Program-made: the position numbers and the translations under genes | From: Gorsachius magnificus | Taxonomy: Eukaryota; Chordata; Aves; Pelecaniformes; Ardeidae | Length of the DNA: 64,000 nucleotides | Assembly: GCA_034008185.1 (NCBI GenBank) | Contig: CM067105.1 | Coordinates: forward strand, 1,364,001-1,428,000 | Reading direction: 5' to 3' | Notes under the pieces: generated by a model | What the model was told of the DNA's origin: nothing | The model's input: the letters and a program-made list of their open reading frames with translations, nothing else | Databases searched by the model: none | Part shown: positions 1 through 11,860 of the stretch, in pieces | Position numbering within the stretch: position 1 is the first letter of the stretch | Layout of the letters: each line of letters opens with the position of its first letter

Positions 1-460
1 CTGAGTCCATGAACCTGCAATGCTGAGAGGAGATTGCACAAACTGCTCAAGGAGTCAAAGTCAGAAGCAAATGCTGAAGTTTCTTGAAGTATTAGTGAGT
101 CCCACTGAGGGCCATTACCAAGACAGCCTCCCCATGGACTCAGAGCAGAAAACTGGAGGCAGTGATGACAGGCAGGAAAAGTGCAGGTGGCTCTGATGCT
201 GAGTAAAGTCTTGATGTGTTTTATGAAGCAGAAAGAGCAAGGCTTGATCCCAGTGCCTGGGAAGGGAGATCCTGTCCATCATGGTTTGGGTCAAGGGCTT
301 TTCCTGGACAGTGGGAAGTGGGTGTGGGGCGATAGATCCTGTCCATCTATGCATGGCTCAGGGCTTTTCCTGGGAAAAGTGGGATGGTGGGAATGTGTGA
401 TGCCTGCGGCTGTCCCCATGCACCCTTGGCCTGTTTCCCTGCACGCTGTACACATCCCAC
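1..460 (-). repeat. Reverse-oriented third copy of a locus-specific dispersed sequence
   Basis: Read on the minus strand, roughly 97-400 matches part of 19,990-20,260 and 45,850-46,090, which lie on plus. It shares the run around the GAGGGCCATTAC and CCTCCCCATGGACTC words. It carries its own tandem duplication of about 65 bp (266-330 and 331-395, both beginning near GATCCTGTCCATC). No protein or known repeat family was recognised. It is probably a fragment of the block duplicated at 18.7-21.8 and 44.6-47.6 kb. Confidence 0.55.
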
Positions 461-759
461 CCACTTCCCCACCTTGTTCTCCTCCTGGCATGGCCCTGCT
501 CTTGTCTCTCAGTCCTCTCTGAATGTTCCTTGAAACACAATGTCATGGACTAATCCAGAGTGACCTGCTGCACCGAAGCACTACCTTCACAGTAGTTCTC
601 TCTCCTTATGGCCAGGGTGGACCTCCCACCATATCTGCAGTTTCTGATGGTTTTCCTTTCTCATGCTTTTCCCCACTTTCAAAACATGGGCCATTGTTCC
701 TGAAAGCAACTTTCAAGCTGTCTTAAGCTCCTACGGTACTTCCCCGAGCCTCCACCTCA

Positions 760-1120
760 CCTGGCCAAAGAAGTCCACATCTCTTAGCCTCTCCACACAC
801 AGCTCCTAACCCCATCTTAGCTGACCTCTGGACCCTTTCCAGCTCCTCTCCACTCTTCCAGAATGGGGAACCCCAGAGAGGACACACTATTGCAGATGCG
901 TCCACAGCAGTGCTGAATCAAGGTGGAAATAACCCCTTGCCTGGATGGCCATGCTCCTTCCGGTACAACCCAATGTGCACATGGCCATATTCATGCTTAA
1001 CACTACTGGCTCCTACGGCATCCCTTGCCATGCCCAGGTCCTCCTCCTTGAGCTTGCTCCTACCCAGCCAGGTCTGAGGCTGCCTTGATGAGGACACACT
1101 AGTGAAATGAAATTGCAAGC
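760..1120 (-). repeat. Old CR1 LINE fragment, ORF2 C-terminal part
   Basis: On the minus strand a degraded reading contains LERVQRSAKMG, which corresponds to the [12 protein letters not shown] word of the intact CR1 at 25.3 kb. The plus-strand text around 820-1,000 follows the usual CR1 wording for the segment upstream of it. The fragment is old and has no open frame. Confidence 0.6.
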
Positions 1121-1133
1121 CAAGGCAGGTGTT

Positions 1134-1640
1134 ACACAGAATCACAGAATGTCAAGGTTGGAAGGGACCTCAGGAGATCATCCAGTCCAACCCACTGCTA
1201 GAGCAGGTTCACTTAGAGCATGTTACACAGGACATCATCCAGGCGGGTTTTGAATATCTCCAAAGAAGGAGACTCAAGAGCCCCCCTGGGCAGCCTGTGC
1301 CAGGGCTCTGTCAACCTCAAAGTCAAGAAGTTCTCCCACTTATTCAACTGGAACTTTTATGCTTCAGTTTGTGCCCATTGCCCCTTGTAGTGTTGCTGGG
1401 AACCACCAAGAAGAGTCTGGCTCCGTCCTCATGACATCCACCCTTAAGATATTTGTACATGTTGATTACATCCTCTCTCAGTCTTCTCTTCTCCAGGCTG
1501 AACAAGCCCAGCTCCCTCAGCCTTTCCTCACAGGGGAGATGCTCCAGACCCCTAATCATCTAGTTGCTCTCCTCTGAACCCTCTCTAGGAGTTCCTCATC
1601 TTTCTTGAACCGGGGGGCCCAGAACCGACTCAGCTCTTTT
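1134..1640 (-). repeat. CR1 LINE 3' end
   Basis: It begins on plus with AGAATCACAGAATG, the reverse complement of a CR1 3' tail, followed by GGTTGGAAGGGACCTCAGG. The minus strand encodes a degraded C-terminal RT-ORF segment (residues like MIRGLEHL and [12 protein letters not shown]) that matches the CR1 at 25.35 kb. It is a 5'-truncated insertion, separate from the fragment just to its left. Confidence 0.85.
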
Positions 1641-1819
1641 GGTCATCTGACTAACTCTGTAGGCTGCTGTGGGCATAAGGAATAGGGAAGGGTTTAGTTG
1701 TCCTAATTGCTGTCATCTGCTGTCATTTCTGTCTACCAAAGGAATTCCCCACCGGGCTCCAAGGTGCTGATTCCAGATGCTGCCCTGTCTCTCAGCAGTG
1801 CTCCATTAGAGCTTGCAGT

Positions 1820-2526
1820 CACCTGCACATATCGTGGACAAACCCTGGTGTCACCTTGAATGTCACCAGGTGTTCCCACCTGAACAACTCCCTCCATCTC
1901 CAGTAATTTTTTGTGCACACATGAACTGAGGCAAGAGGAATCCCACCTCCTCTGGGTTTGTGGCCTGCACGAAAGGAACGTGAGTCCTCTTCATGCCCCG
2001 GGCCTACAAACCCACAATTGAGATGCCTTGATTGACTCATCTGCATCCCTTCGCTCAGCAGGGGTAAAGGAGATCACTCACTGTCACTCTCTGGATGTCC
2101 TGTCGAATGGTGGGACAAGGAAACTGATTCTCATGCCCGAATCTTCTCCTCACAGGAGCAATAACACCGCAGGAAAGAAGTGTCTCTCCCCAGCTGAGGG
2201 AGGGAACATCAGAGATTACTTCAGCCTGTGTCGCAGCAGGTTCCCCTGCAGCCCCAGGGACACCTGGAGGGAGGGGGCTTTGGGCTGGTCCTCTGCTGCT
2301 GAGCTGGGCTGGGCTCCTGGGATGGAGGGAGCTCATGGCAAGTGGGCAGTGCTGCAGAGAGACAGCTCTGCGCAGGAGCAGCTCCTCTGCAAAGCGTAGC
2401 AGGGCTGAGGGCACTGCCTGTAGGCACCGAGGGGAGAGGAGCGAGGCAGAGAGGGGTTAAAGGCAGCCTGGGGTGGGAGCATGCTGAGAGCTCACTCTAG
2501 GAGAAATTTTTACAGCCCTCTATATG
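1820..2526 (+). other. OR-unit upstream module 1, candidate noncoding 5' exon
   Basis: This stretch recurs upstream of every OR copy in the window (14.8-15.5, 27.2-27.6 and 28.4-28.7 kb on plus, 55.1-56.5 kb on minus). Its last part, about 2,340-2,526, ends at a GTAAGT donor (GT at 2,527). The same donor closes the homologous stretch in all four units. Inference: it is a noncoding 5' exon of the OR transcript, possibly dead now because the OR itself is broken. It could instead belong to an unrecognised gene. Confidence 0.45.
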
Positions 2527-2858
2527 GTAAGTATCTGTATGCAGGGCACTGAATCTGGTGTTCCTGGAGTCTTCTCCTAGAGGTGGTTCATCCCACAGCC
2601 TGTAGGTTCTAGGAGGAAGATTCTTACAGTTTCCTAGTTAGAGAGAGATCCTTGATAAGCTTCCAGTGCATGTCATAGGAAGGATGATGTTTTGACTTGG
2701 ATGACTTAGGCGTGCATGCGTGAGCAACAGAGCTCTAAGGCTCCTCAAAGTTGGTCACGTTCTGGGATACTGAGGTGTTCAATGGAATTTTCAAGAAGTG
2801 TGAAGTAGGATTACTTGAAGAAGAGTCTTGCTTTGAGATTGTCCTGTTGCTTGTGCGT

Positions 2859-3353
2859 GTTACCGGCTGGCAACTAAGCACACGCAGCCGCTCGCTACTC
2901 CCCCCCCCCAGTGGTGGGGAGAGATCGAGAAAGGAAAAAAAAAGTAGACCGCGGTTGAATAGAGACTTTAATAAGAAGAAGATAACAATAATAAATAATA
3001 ATAATAGAGAAAATAACAGAATTATAACAAGGATGCACAATGCAATGTCCCACCCTGACCGATGCCACCCGTCCGCGCTCATCCCCACTGCGTCACACAG
3101 CCCGACTGCGACCACTCGCCGCGACGCGACCGCTCGACGACCATGACTAACCCCCGAGCATGAGTATATGTATGGAATAGCTCTTGAATTTGGCTAGCTG
3201 TGCTGTACTCCATGTAGCCTGGCGGCAGAATTCAAAGTCTTGAGCAGTTGAGCATACTGGCAAAACTAAAACTCAGGTGTTATCAACATTCTTTAGCACT
3301 GAATCCAAAGCACAGCACTATGCTAGCTTCTGTGAGAAATTAACTCTATCGCC
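2859..3353 (-). mobile_element. ERVL-type solo LTR, truncated at both ends
   Basis: The left edge, CCGGCTGGCAACTAAGC, is the reverse complement of the 3' part of the LTR at 35,555-36,189. The right edge, GAGAAATTAACTCTAT, is the reverse complement of its 5' part. The AT-rich (ATT)n stretch of that LTR appears here reversed at about 2,965-3,010. The outermost TG and CA bases are not recognisable and no target duplication was found. Confidence 0.75.
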
Positions 3354-4796
3354 GACAGACATTGGCTGTGTGGGAAGTGGGTGATGGGAATTTATTTTCC
3401 TGCTCTTGAGTTTGATGTGGAGATCCCCATTCTCTTGAAAACTTACTGAGCTTCTCTTAGCCCCTGTACAGACAGAGATGCCCCTGAGGAGTGTTCTGCT
3501 TGCAGGAGAGGTTTTCAGGGCAGAGCTGAGCACACAGGGAGTGGGATGGGGCTCTCTTTCTGTGAGCACTGACAAGGGCTTGTGCACAGGCAGCAGAGAC
3601 GTCGTCAAAGAGAGAGACAGAGGAGATCCTCTAGAAGTGGTTGGAGGGGGGATTCAGGCACCTCCTTGCCATCCCCTGTAGTGCAATCCCCTTCCCCGGA
3701 GCAACTCCCTGCTCTCCTCTCCCACACAGGGTTGCTCCCCACCTTCAGTGTCACAAGGACATGGCCATCAGTTCCCTTCCCAGCAGCCTGACTAACAAAG
3801 GGGGTGAGGATTTAGGTTCAGCTGAGACACCAGCGCTGTGGGTCCTGTCATGCAGATTTCTCCATGGAGGGAAAGCAATAAAAACTCTTCCCAAAATCTT
3901 AGGCTTTGTACACTACCATGTGTGAGGGTTTAAAAGGTCTGAGCCTCCTTTCACAAGAACCTATCCTGAGGACATTTGACTTTTTGCCTGGGGGGGAGTG
4001 CTGAGCTGCAGGCTGCCCTCAAGTACTGCAAAGCTCTCCTATGGCATCACTGTGTTTTCCAAGTGCCCAACAGAGAAGACACCATGGGGCTGATGCCCGG
4101 GAAATGCTGCTGGGTGGCTGTAGGTAGGCAGCTGTCATTAGCCCTTGCTGTCCCTGGTTGGAAGGGCACAGCTGAGATCTTACTCAGGTACGATGGGCTG
4201 AGGGCTTTGGAGATCTGCACTTGGACACTGGATTCCTCTGCTCCCAGCAGTGCCCTGTTTCTTTTGGGGGAACCCCCCAAGTGTGATAGTCCTGGAGCTT
4301 AAAAAGTTGTCCAGCACAAGGCACTGAGCCCAGGGCTGATGGACAGAGCTAGATGTCCTCCCTCTGCACTCAGGGACAGTCCCTTTGCCTCTCAGGACCC
4401 CCATGATTTCCCTGGCAGTGCATCAGAAATGCCAGGGACTTTCTGCATGAAAACCACTCCTGAGCTGTGGTGGGTCAACTGGAAGAGAAAGCACAAAACA
4501 AAATCCCCACAGCTCTGCTATTCAGGAGAGAACTGAGATCACCTTGTGTTCCTCTTTTCCTATTCCTGTAGGGCAGAACAGACTCCTGCAGAGATCACAG
4601 CATCGCCTCCTTCTCCCTGGGACACCCTCAGCCAGCACGAACCAAAGAGCATGAAAGGAACTTGCAAAGGTCTTCCTGAAAGGAGAGAGGAAGTTTATAG
4701 AGGTGAAAAATCAAATAGATTTTGCTCAGATAAAGCTATTTTAACATAATAATGCATTTTCCTGCTAGAATAGGTCTGCATGTCTAGAAGAAGAAA
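3354..4796 (+). other. Remaining 5' flank of OR pseudogene 1
   Basis: About 3,400-3,760 is a diverged relative of the module copies at 16.0-16.3, 28.0-28.4 and 28.8-29.2 kb. They share words such as TTCAGGGCAGAGCTGAGCA and the CCCCTTCCCCGGAGCAA stretch. No coding region was recognised. A TCCTATTCCTGTAG acceptor-like string occurs at about 4,558-4,571, upstream of the OR frame. Confidence 0.4.
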
Positions 4797-5754
4797 ATGT
4801 CCAACACCAGTTCCATCTCTGAGTTCCTCCTCTTGGCATTCGCAGACACACGGGAGCTGCAGCTCTTGCACTTCTGGCTCTTCCTGGGCATCTACCTGGC
4901 TGCCCTCCTGGAAAACGGCCTCATCATCACCGCTGTAGCCTGCGACCACCACCTCCACACCCCCATGTACTTCTTCCTCCTCCACCTCTCCCTTCTTGAC
5001 CTGGGATCCATCTCCACCACTCTCCCCAAATCAATGGCAAATTCCCTCTGGGACAACACAGCCGTTTCTTACACAGGATGTGCTACCCAAGTTTTTCTCC
5101 TTTTATTTTTCATTTCAGCAGAACTGTATCTTCTCACCATCATGGCCTATGACCGCTACGTGGCCATCTGCAAACCCCTGCACTACGGGACCCTCCTGGG
5201 CAGCAGAGCTTGTGCCCACATGGCAGCAGCTGCCTGGGGCTGTGGGTTTACTCTATGCTGTGCTGCACACGGCCAATACATTTTCACTCCCCCTCTGCAA
5301 GGGCAATGCTGTGGACCAGTTCTTCTGTGAAATCCCCCAGATCCTCAAGCTCTCCTGCTCACACTCCTACCTCAGGGAGGCTGGGGTTATTGTCGTCAGT
5401 GTCTTTGTGGGTTTTGGATGTTTTGTTTTCATTGTAGCTGTCCTATGTGCAGATCTTCAGGGCTGTGCTGAGGATCCCCTCTCAGCAAGGACGGCACAAA
5501 GCCTTTTCCACGTGCCTCCCTCACCTGGCCGTGGTCTCCCTCTTTGTCAGCACTGTTTGCCTACCTGAAGCCCCCCTCATCTCCTCCCCAATCTTGGACC
5601 TGGTTATGGCGGTCCTCTACTCGGTTTTCCTCCAGCAGTGAACCCCCTCATCTACAGCATGAGGAACCAGGAGCTCCAGGATGCTGTGTGCAAACTGATG
5701 ACTGGATGGTTTTCTGAACCAACAAAATTCTTCTGCACAGCAGCTATAATGTAA
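4797..5754 (+). pseudogene. Olfactory receptor pseudogene 1 (OR14-like)
   Basis: This is a former odorant receptor, a seven-helix rhodopsin-like GPCR of olfactory cilia. It keeps a family-14 type start (MSNTSSISEF), the TM2 word PMYFFLLHLSLLDLG, the TM3 end MAYDRYVAICKPLHYG and the TM7 word NPLIYSMRN. By eye against the other copies I count five frame-breaking indels: +1 near 5,245, +1 near 5,434, -5 near 5,554, -1 near 5,577 and -1 near 5,625. The first frame ends at 5,330. The stop that closes the family frame is at 5,752-5,754. TM1 reads LLENG where the other copies have LLGN. The start follows the family ATG at 4,797. The coding span is of normal length, so this is decay rather than truncation. 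It is the only copy besides unit 2 that retains the usual start codon. Confidence 0.92.
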
Positions 5755-6897
5755 CTCATTGCAGGCCCAACCTGTCTTCTGTTGTTTTGTTGTTTTTTTT
5801 TTCTTCATGGTGATATTTTACATCTAGTAATGTTGTCGTCCCCTTTCTAATTCACTGTCTGCTTTCCTTTCCTGACTGAGTCGCTGCATAAATGAGAAGC
5901 CACACACTTTGTGTGTTTAAACAAAATAAAAGCCCTTAAATTACTTTTTTTTCTTTTTTTTTTTTTTTCCTTTGATCTTTCCTCCAATGCCTTTTTGGAG
6001 CTGTAGGGCAGTTCCTTTCTCCATAGGTGGAGGGGAAAAGAGTCCCAGCATGGCAGGACTTTCAGAGAACACCAGCTCTTGGTCTTCCAAATATTTTCTC
6101 TTTACATATATATTTGTTTAAGGCCTGAATACTCTTTCTAATTGGTCACAGTCATGCTGCATGGTAGTCCTCTGACCGTAGGCAGGGACAGGTAGTTGTC
6201 AAATCTGTGACCAAGCTGGCCTCCATAACAGCATTTCCATAAAGAAAGGTGGTCTCCTCAGGGCCATGCTTGAAAGCTTAGGTCTTTTGCCAAAGTTTCT
6301 CTCAAGAATATGCTCAAGAAAGTGGCCCACAGATGAAAGCACCAGTGTAGAGCTAAACAATGTGAGCGTGCAGGGGTGGGGCACACAGCAGTGTCCTCGC
6401 ACTGCCAGGCCTCCTGAAAGAGACCTGAATGACCAGCAGAAGAGGTTCTGGTCTGTGCCTGTGTTTGCTGAACACCCTGAGGAAGCTGCCCCAGGGCAAT
6501 CATCCTGGACTGGCCCCTCACAACCACTATTTCCAGCTCTGGCCCCTCAGCCCAGCTTGGAGAGGTTCTTTGTCCCTCCATGGAAGGACACTGAATGAGT
6601 AGGTCAGAAGTCCACATTTGCATTGTTCAGATGAGATGTAAACATCACATCACGTATGTGATTTGAGGGGAACCTGAGTGAGCACAAACGCCATCAGCTA
6701 TTCCTTGTAGTTCCATGAAAGCCTGTGGGACAGAGAGTGCCTCAAGGTCACTTCATGTTGGGAGTAACATCCCAACATTCCCAACACTGGGAAAGGCAGC
6801 AGGAGGCCAGAGAGACACTAGAACTGCAGCAGTTCACTGCCTCTGCGTGTGCCAGGGAACAAATCCAATCTCTGAACACCCCTGTGTGTATGAGGAG
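5755..6897. other. Intergenic, 3' flank of OR pseudogene 1
   Basis: A T-rich tract lies at 5,943-5,970 and a smaller one at 5,791-5,805. AATAAA-like strings occur near 5,925. I see no gene and no recognisable transposon up to the ERV boundary at 6,898. Confidence 0.4.
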
Positions 6898-7161
6898 TGT
6901 AGGTAGCTAGGGTCTGGCGGCCGGAAGATGTCGCGCTGTACGGAAAGATAGGGCCCCTCTCCTGATAGCCAATAGCGTTCGGTTTATGTAAGCAGACTGA
7001 AGTGACGTCATAAACTCAACCTATATAATACCGTGTCACCCACCAATAAATGCCATTTGCCTGTCCACCACATTGGTGTCTGTGAGCTGATGGCCCGAGC
7101 GGCCTGGGGTTGGTCGCCATGCCGTTCCTGAACCAGGTCGCCACGCCTCCGAAAGGCAACA
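6898..7161 (+). repeat. 5' LTR of ERV A
   Basis: It starts TGTAGGTAGC and ends GGCAACA. Promoter signals are a CCAAT element (about 6,968), a perfect TGACGTCA CRE-like palindrome at 7,003-7,010, a TATATAA box at 7,022-7,028 and a poly(A) signal AATAAA at 7,045-7,050. The partner LTR is at 13,975-14,239. Confidence 0.93.
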
Positions 7162-7163
7162 AG

Positions 7164-7181
7164 TGGTGCCGAAACCCGGGA
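7164..7181 (+). other. Primer binding site, tRNA-Phe type
   Basis: The 18 bases starting TGGTGCCGAAACC lie two bases after the LTR end. They are complementary to the known 3' end of vertebrate tRNA-Phe, as far as I can match by eye. Class II avian elements more often use tRNA-Trp or tRNA-Lys, so the choice is unusual. Confidence 0.8.
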
Positions 7182-7282
7182 AGGGACCTGGGAAACGGGA
7201 ATCGTCACCTGGTCAGGTGAACGGCGGCCGGAGCGGTAGGACTAGCCCGGCGAGGAGGACACTCCCGGAACCAACAAGGAGG

Positions 7283-8982
7283 ATGGAAGCCCTTGTGAAG
7301 GTCGTATTGAGAGCTATATCCTTCTGGGGTGGGCTGGCCGAGGAGGCCAGGGGCGCCACGGAGGAATCAGAGTCTGAGGAAGTCTGGGCTAGACCACCCC
7401 CCTACGCGCCCAAGATGGCACCGAGCACGAGGAGAACGAGGAGGAGAAAGGTGGTGGGGGCGACTGGGAAGGGGGGGGGAGTGCGAGCAAGGGGCGGAAA
7501 GCCAATCAGAGCGGCTGTCCAAAAAAATGCCCTTATAGGGCAATCACCCCGCCGAGCAGAGGGCGGGGCAAACCAAGAGCAAGGTTTGAGCCCAGAGGGA
7601 GGGAACGGCCCGCCCGCAAGGGAGGTGGGCGGGGCCGGAGCCCAACAAAAAGGTACTGGAAACCGAAAGTAACCGGTCAGTCGAGTTCCGACTCCAGGTC
7701 AGACACTAGCTGGGACGAGTGGCTCGGAACCCATTCAAACTTAGAGGAGGAGGAAACGGAGATAAACAAAGTCAAGCAAATTAAAGAGGAACCGCGAGGG
7801 AGAGAAATCCCTCTCACGGATTGGAGGAAAATAAAGATTGCGTGCGCCGACTGGGCCCCATCGGACACACTAGCGTTCCCGGTCTGGGTGACAGATGGGG
7901 GACAGAGGGTCCACTCGCCAATAAACCCTAAGGATATGCAAGCGATTGTTAAGTCAATTGCGGATAAAGGGCTTCATTCTGCCATGGTCTCCACCCTCAT
8001 AAATGGTGTCTTCAGGGGAGATGACATGCTTCCGTTCGATATAAACCAAACTTGTAGATTGATCTTCGATGGAGCAGGGATGATCATTTTTAAACAAGAA
8101 TGGGAGGACAACTGTGCGAGACAACTAGCCCAAGTAACCGGGGCAGATCACCCGCTACATGGCTCCAGCCTGCAGCGGCTGATGGGCACAGACCCAACAA
8201 TGATTACCCCCCAGGCGCAGGCCCAGGGCCTGCGGGCCCATGAAGTAATGGCAACTACTCGTGCAGCCAGAGAAGCTATTCGCACAGCCTCTAGAGTTAT
8301 TGTCAAGCCATCACCATGGTCCACAATAAAACAAAATGAAAATGAGAGCTTTACGCAATTTGTGGATCGCCTCCAGGCAGCGGTTGACTCCTCGACCCTG
8401 CCCGCGGAAGCGAAGGGCCCGGTTGTTGCAGATTGCTTATGTCAGCAGTGCAATTTGACAACCAAAGAAATCCTACGATCACTGCCAGTGGGGTCAAGTA
8501 TCGTGGACATGATTAAGCATGTCGCAAAGGAAGAGCATCTAGCGCCGATCCAGGTGGCTGTTCATACCGCAATAGCTAATGTGATGGCATGTTTTAAATG
8601 TGGCCAGGCGGGCCACGTTGTAGCAAACTGCCCTCGGTCGGGGCACCCACCAACAGCGCCTCCCCCGCGCCAGAACCGACCCAGAGGACCGTGTTGGGCC
8701 CGCGGAAAGAAAGGACATTTTGCTAAGGAATGTAGATCTAAAACTCAGGGAAACGGGAGGGGGAGAGGACACCTGGGCCGCGCACAGCCCTCTCCCACTT
8801 GGGACATGAGGCAGCCCAACTATGCCAACCCCGGATGGGGTGAAGCGCTCCCGAACCCGCTACCCCCTCGAGAAGCGACCAACTTTATGGTTCAACCGAC
8901 GATCCAGCCAAACCTGTCCCTACCTCGGGGACAGCAAGGACCACCCTTTGGGGGCGAGACCCAAGGGTGGCCCTGGCAGTAA
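7283..8982 (+). pseudogene. gag: ERV A gag (matrix, capsid, nucleocapsid), frameshifted
   Basis: The chosen start is the ATG at 7,283 (MEALVKVVL). The first frame carries a PPPY late-budding motif (in PPPYAP) and ends at 7,672. The capsid frame is open before 7,681 and runs to the TAA at 8,980-8,982, so one frameshift separates them. The capsid part has a major-homology-region-like segment near 8,325-8,385 (NESFTQFVDRLQAAV). The nucleocapsid has two zinc knuckles. The first is canonical (CFKCGQAGHVVANC, CX2CX4HX4C). The second has lost its second cysteine (CWARGKKGHFAKEC). The C-terminus is rich in P, G and R. The protein would assemble the particle and package RNA. Confidence 0.88.
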
Positions 8983-9326
8983 AGTGTGATAACCCGCCCG
9001 TGGTGTGGGGGATCTGTTCCCTCTATACCTTAAATGGCACCACCATTAGTGTCCCCTTTTTGATCGATACTGGAGCAGATGTTACAGTTATCCCTGAGAT
9101 GAACTGGCCCCCGCGTTGGAAATTGGAAGACGCCCCCATGGTGGGTGGAGTCGGGGGATTAACCCGAGCTCGGAAGAGTGCTCAATTGGTAGCAATCACG
9201 CTTCACACTGAAAAAGGACCGGAGAAAACCATTACCCTCTTCCCATATGTCATGTCAGGAGTCCCACCCCTGCTGGGAAGGGACGCCCTAGCCCTATTAA
9301 AAGCCAGGGTGACAAATTTACCATAA
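8967..9326 (+). pseudogene. pro: ERV A protease region
   Basis: This is an aspartic protease segment with the active-site motif DTGADVTVI and the C-terminal LLGRDAL motif. It overlaps the end of gag in the -1 frame, the usual retroviral gag-pro arrangement, although I could not identify a clear slippery site. The frame closes at TAA 9,324-9,326, and the reading toward RT is interrupted again at 9,363 and 9,378. Active-site residues are intact. As part of a provirus with broken pol it is classed as a remnant. Confidence 0.85.
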
Positions 9327-9379
9327 GGGCCACTGCCGCATACCCACTGCCACCAATTAGACTGACGTGGAAATCGTCC

Positions 9380-11860
9380 TGACCCAGTGTGGGTCGAGCA
9401 GTGGCCCCTGTCAAAGCCTCGAATGGACGCTCTTCTTGAGCTAGTCGACCGCGAACTACAACGAGGTCATATAGAGCCTTCCACTAGCCCATGGAACACC
9501 CCAGTTTTTGTAATACCCAAACGAACGGGCAAGGGGTTTCGCCTCCTCCATGACCTGCGTGAAGTAAATAAGAGAATTCAACCGATGGGCCCCGTCCAAA
9601 CGCTGTTGCCCATGAACTCTATGATACCAGAAGGACAACCTTGTGCCGTCCTTGATATTAAGGACTGTTTCTTTTCGATACCCCTACATGAAGAGGACAA
9701 AGAGCGGTTTGCTTTTTCTGTCGTGTTCCCTAACAGCCAATGCCCCAACCCACGTTTCCAGTGGAAAGTGCTGCCTCAAGGAATGATCAACTCGCCTACT
9801 ATGTGCCAGATTACACCGGTTCTGCGCAGTGACCCGACCGCGACTATCATCCAATACATGGATGATATCTTGATCGCCGCGCTGTCGGGAAGTCAGGTGG
9901 ACCAGATGGTATCAACAGTTTCGGAAACTTTAAAAATAAATGGGTTCCAGAGCGTGAGCACGAAAGTTCAAAGAGGAAATGTGTAAGCTTTTTGGGAGTG
10001 GAGATCACAAGTTCTTACGTAACCCCACCCCAAATAAAAATCCGTCGGAACATCAAAACACTCCATGATATGCAACAGTTAGTGGGGTCCTTGCAATGGC
10101 TCTGCAACATTGTCCTGATCCCTCACGAAATCATGGCCACCCTGTACGATCTTCTGAAAGGAAAGAACCCATGGGAACAAAAAACTCTGACGATGGGAGC
10201 AATGAACTCTCTTGACTTTATCGAGCAACAGGTATCGTCAAGCACGCTCGCCAGGTGGAACCCAGATGTACCACTCGATCTGTACGTACATTTCACGGAG
10301 GGAGGGGGAGTAGGGGCACTAGCCCAGGGGCCCCCTGAAAAAGCTCAACCAATACAATGGATAGTCCTGGGAAAACCGTCACGTGCATTCTTTCCAGGAG
10401 TCGAGTGCCTCGGTGACCTCATCATGAAAGGCAGAAAACTCGCCCTAAGACACCTAGGCATTGAACCCTCCAGGATATACCTACCCTTCCGCAAACAGCT
10501 CCCAACGCTATCAGTGGCAATGTCAGAGTATCTAGCTATAGCTCTCGTTGGATTTGGCGGAGAAGTCCGGTATGCTGCAAAACCCCCCTGGACTCAAATG
10601 CTGGCAATTGTCAACATTGACCTCCCAAGGAAGATCATGGATCGGCCCCAGCAGTGACCAACGGTCTTCACAGACGCATCCTCAACGACCTCAACCGCAG
10701 CGGCGGTCTGGCAATCAGTTCAGCAACTAGAAGCGGCGGCCGTAATGCTGGCGTGTGGACTGTTCCCAATGGAACACCTCAACATAGTGACCGATTCGAT
10801 GTTCGTGGCCAAGCTTTGCTTAGCCATGTCGGGGCCCGGTGTGTCAACATCCACAGCAGCTCTCATGCTGGAAGAAGCACTTTTTTCCAGAAAGGGCACC
10901 ATATCGGTCATCCACGTCAACAGCCACAACCCAGTCAAAGGGTTTTTCCAAACCAGCAATGACAAAGCAGACGCCGCTGCAAAAGGGTTGTGGATGCTAA
11001 GAGATGCCCGCCAGCTACACGAGTCTCTCCACATCGGAGCTAAAGCTCTAGCAAAGAAATGCAGGATCTCGGTCACTGACGTGAAACACATAGTAGCCAC
11101 GTGTCCCCATTGCCAGAAAGCACCACTGTGGTCCAGCGGAGTCAACCCCAGAGGCCTTAAGGCCTCCGAAGTGTGGCAGATGGATTTTACGCTCTGTCAG
11201 TTGCTGAAACCTCGAGCGTGGCTAGCAGTAACCGTAGATACATATAGCAGAGTGATCATAGCCACACAACACCTTAGAACCGACTCCAAAGCGACCATCC
11301 AACATTGGTTGACGGTCATGGCGTGGCTTGGCGTCCCTAATCAAATCAAAACAGACTACGGCCCGAACTTCGTCTCTAAATCAGTCCAGGCATTTGCTTT
11401 GAAATGGGGTATCACCTTAACACACGGTATTCCGTATAATAGCACAGGACAAGCTATAGTCGAACGAGCAAATCAAACTCTGAAATCTAAATTAGAGGTG
11501 TTGGCAAAACCAGAAGGTTTTTCCAATGCCATTCCCCCGGGAGACCAAGCACGCCTGCTAGCGACCGCTCTTTTAGCACTAAATCAATTCCCCAGAGGGG
11601 AAGAGATGAATAGCCCCACCCAAAAACATTGGGTCACTCGAGCGCTAGAAGAAGGCCCGTTAGTTATAATCAAAAATGAGCTGGGAGAATGGGAACAAGG
11701 GTGGAGGCTAGTCCTGACAGGGCGAGGATATGCTGCTGTCAAAAGAGATGGCAAAGTTAAGTGGTGCCCACTTAAGTCTATTAAACCGGACTTCCAGAAT
11801 AAAGCTAATGAAAACTGTGAGTTTTTGCCCACAGGGCCAGATTATCGGACGTCCCCGTAA
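9380..11860 (+). pseudogene. pol: ERV A pol: reverse transcriptase, RNase H, integrase; broken
   Basis: The RT has FRLLHDLREVN, LDIKDCFFSIPL, VLPQG and the catalytic YMDD (9,854-9,865). A frameshift near 9,960-9,990 moves the reading into another frame, which runs to an in-frame TGA at 10,655-10,657. RNase H starts just after it (TVFTDAS). From 10,745 the frame is open through integrase to 11,860. The integrase keeps an HHCC zinc finger (LHIG... CPHC, about 11,020-11,115) and the three acidic residues in VWQMDF, IKTDYGPNF and AIVERAN. The overall wording is closest to alpharetrovirus-type pol. There are therefore at least three lesions: before RT, inside RT and before RNase H. Confidence 0.9.

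Noticed and set aside
7163..7672. 169-codon frame at the start of ERV A as a separate gene
   Set aside because: Its first part overlaps the primer site; from 7,283 it is the start of gag with the PPPY motif. It is counted as part of gag.
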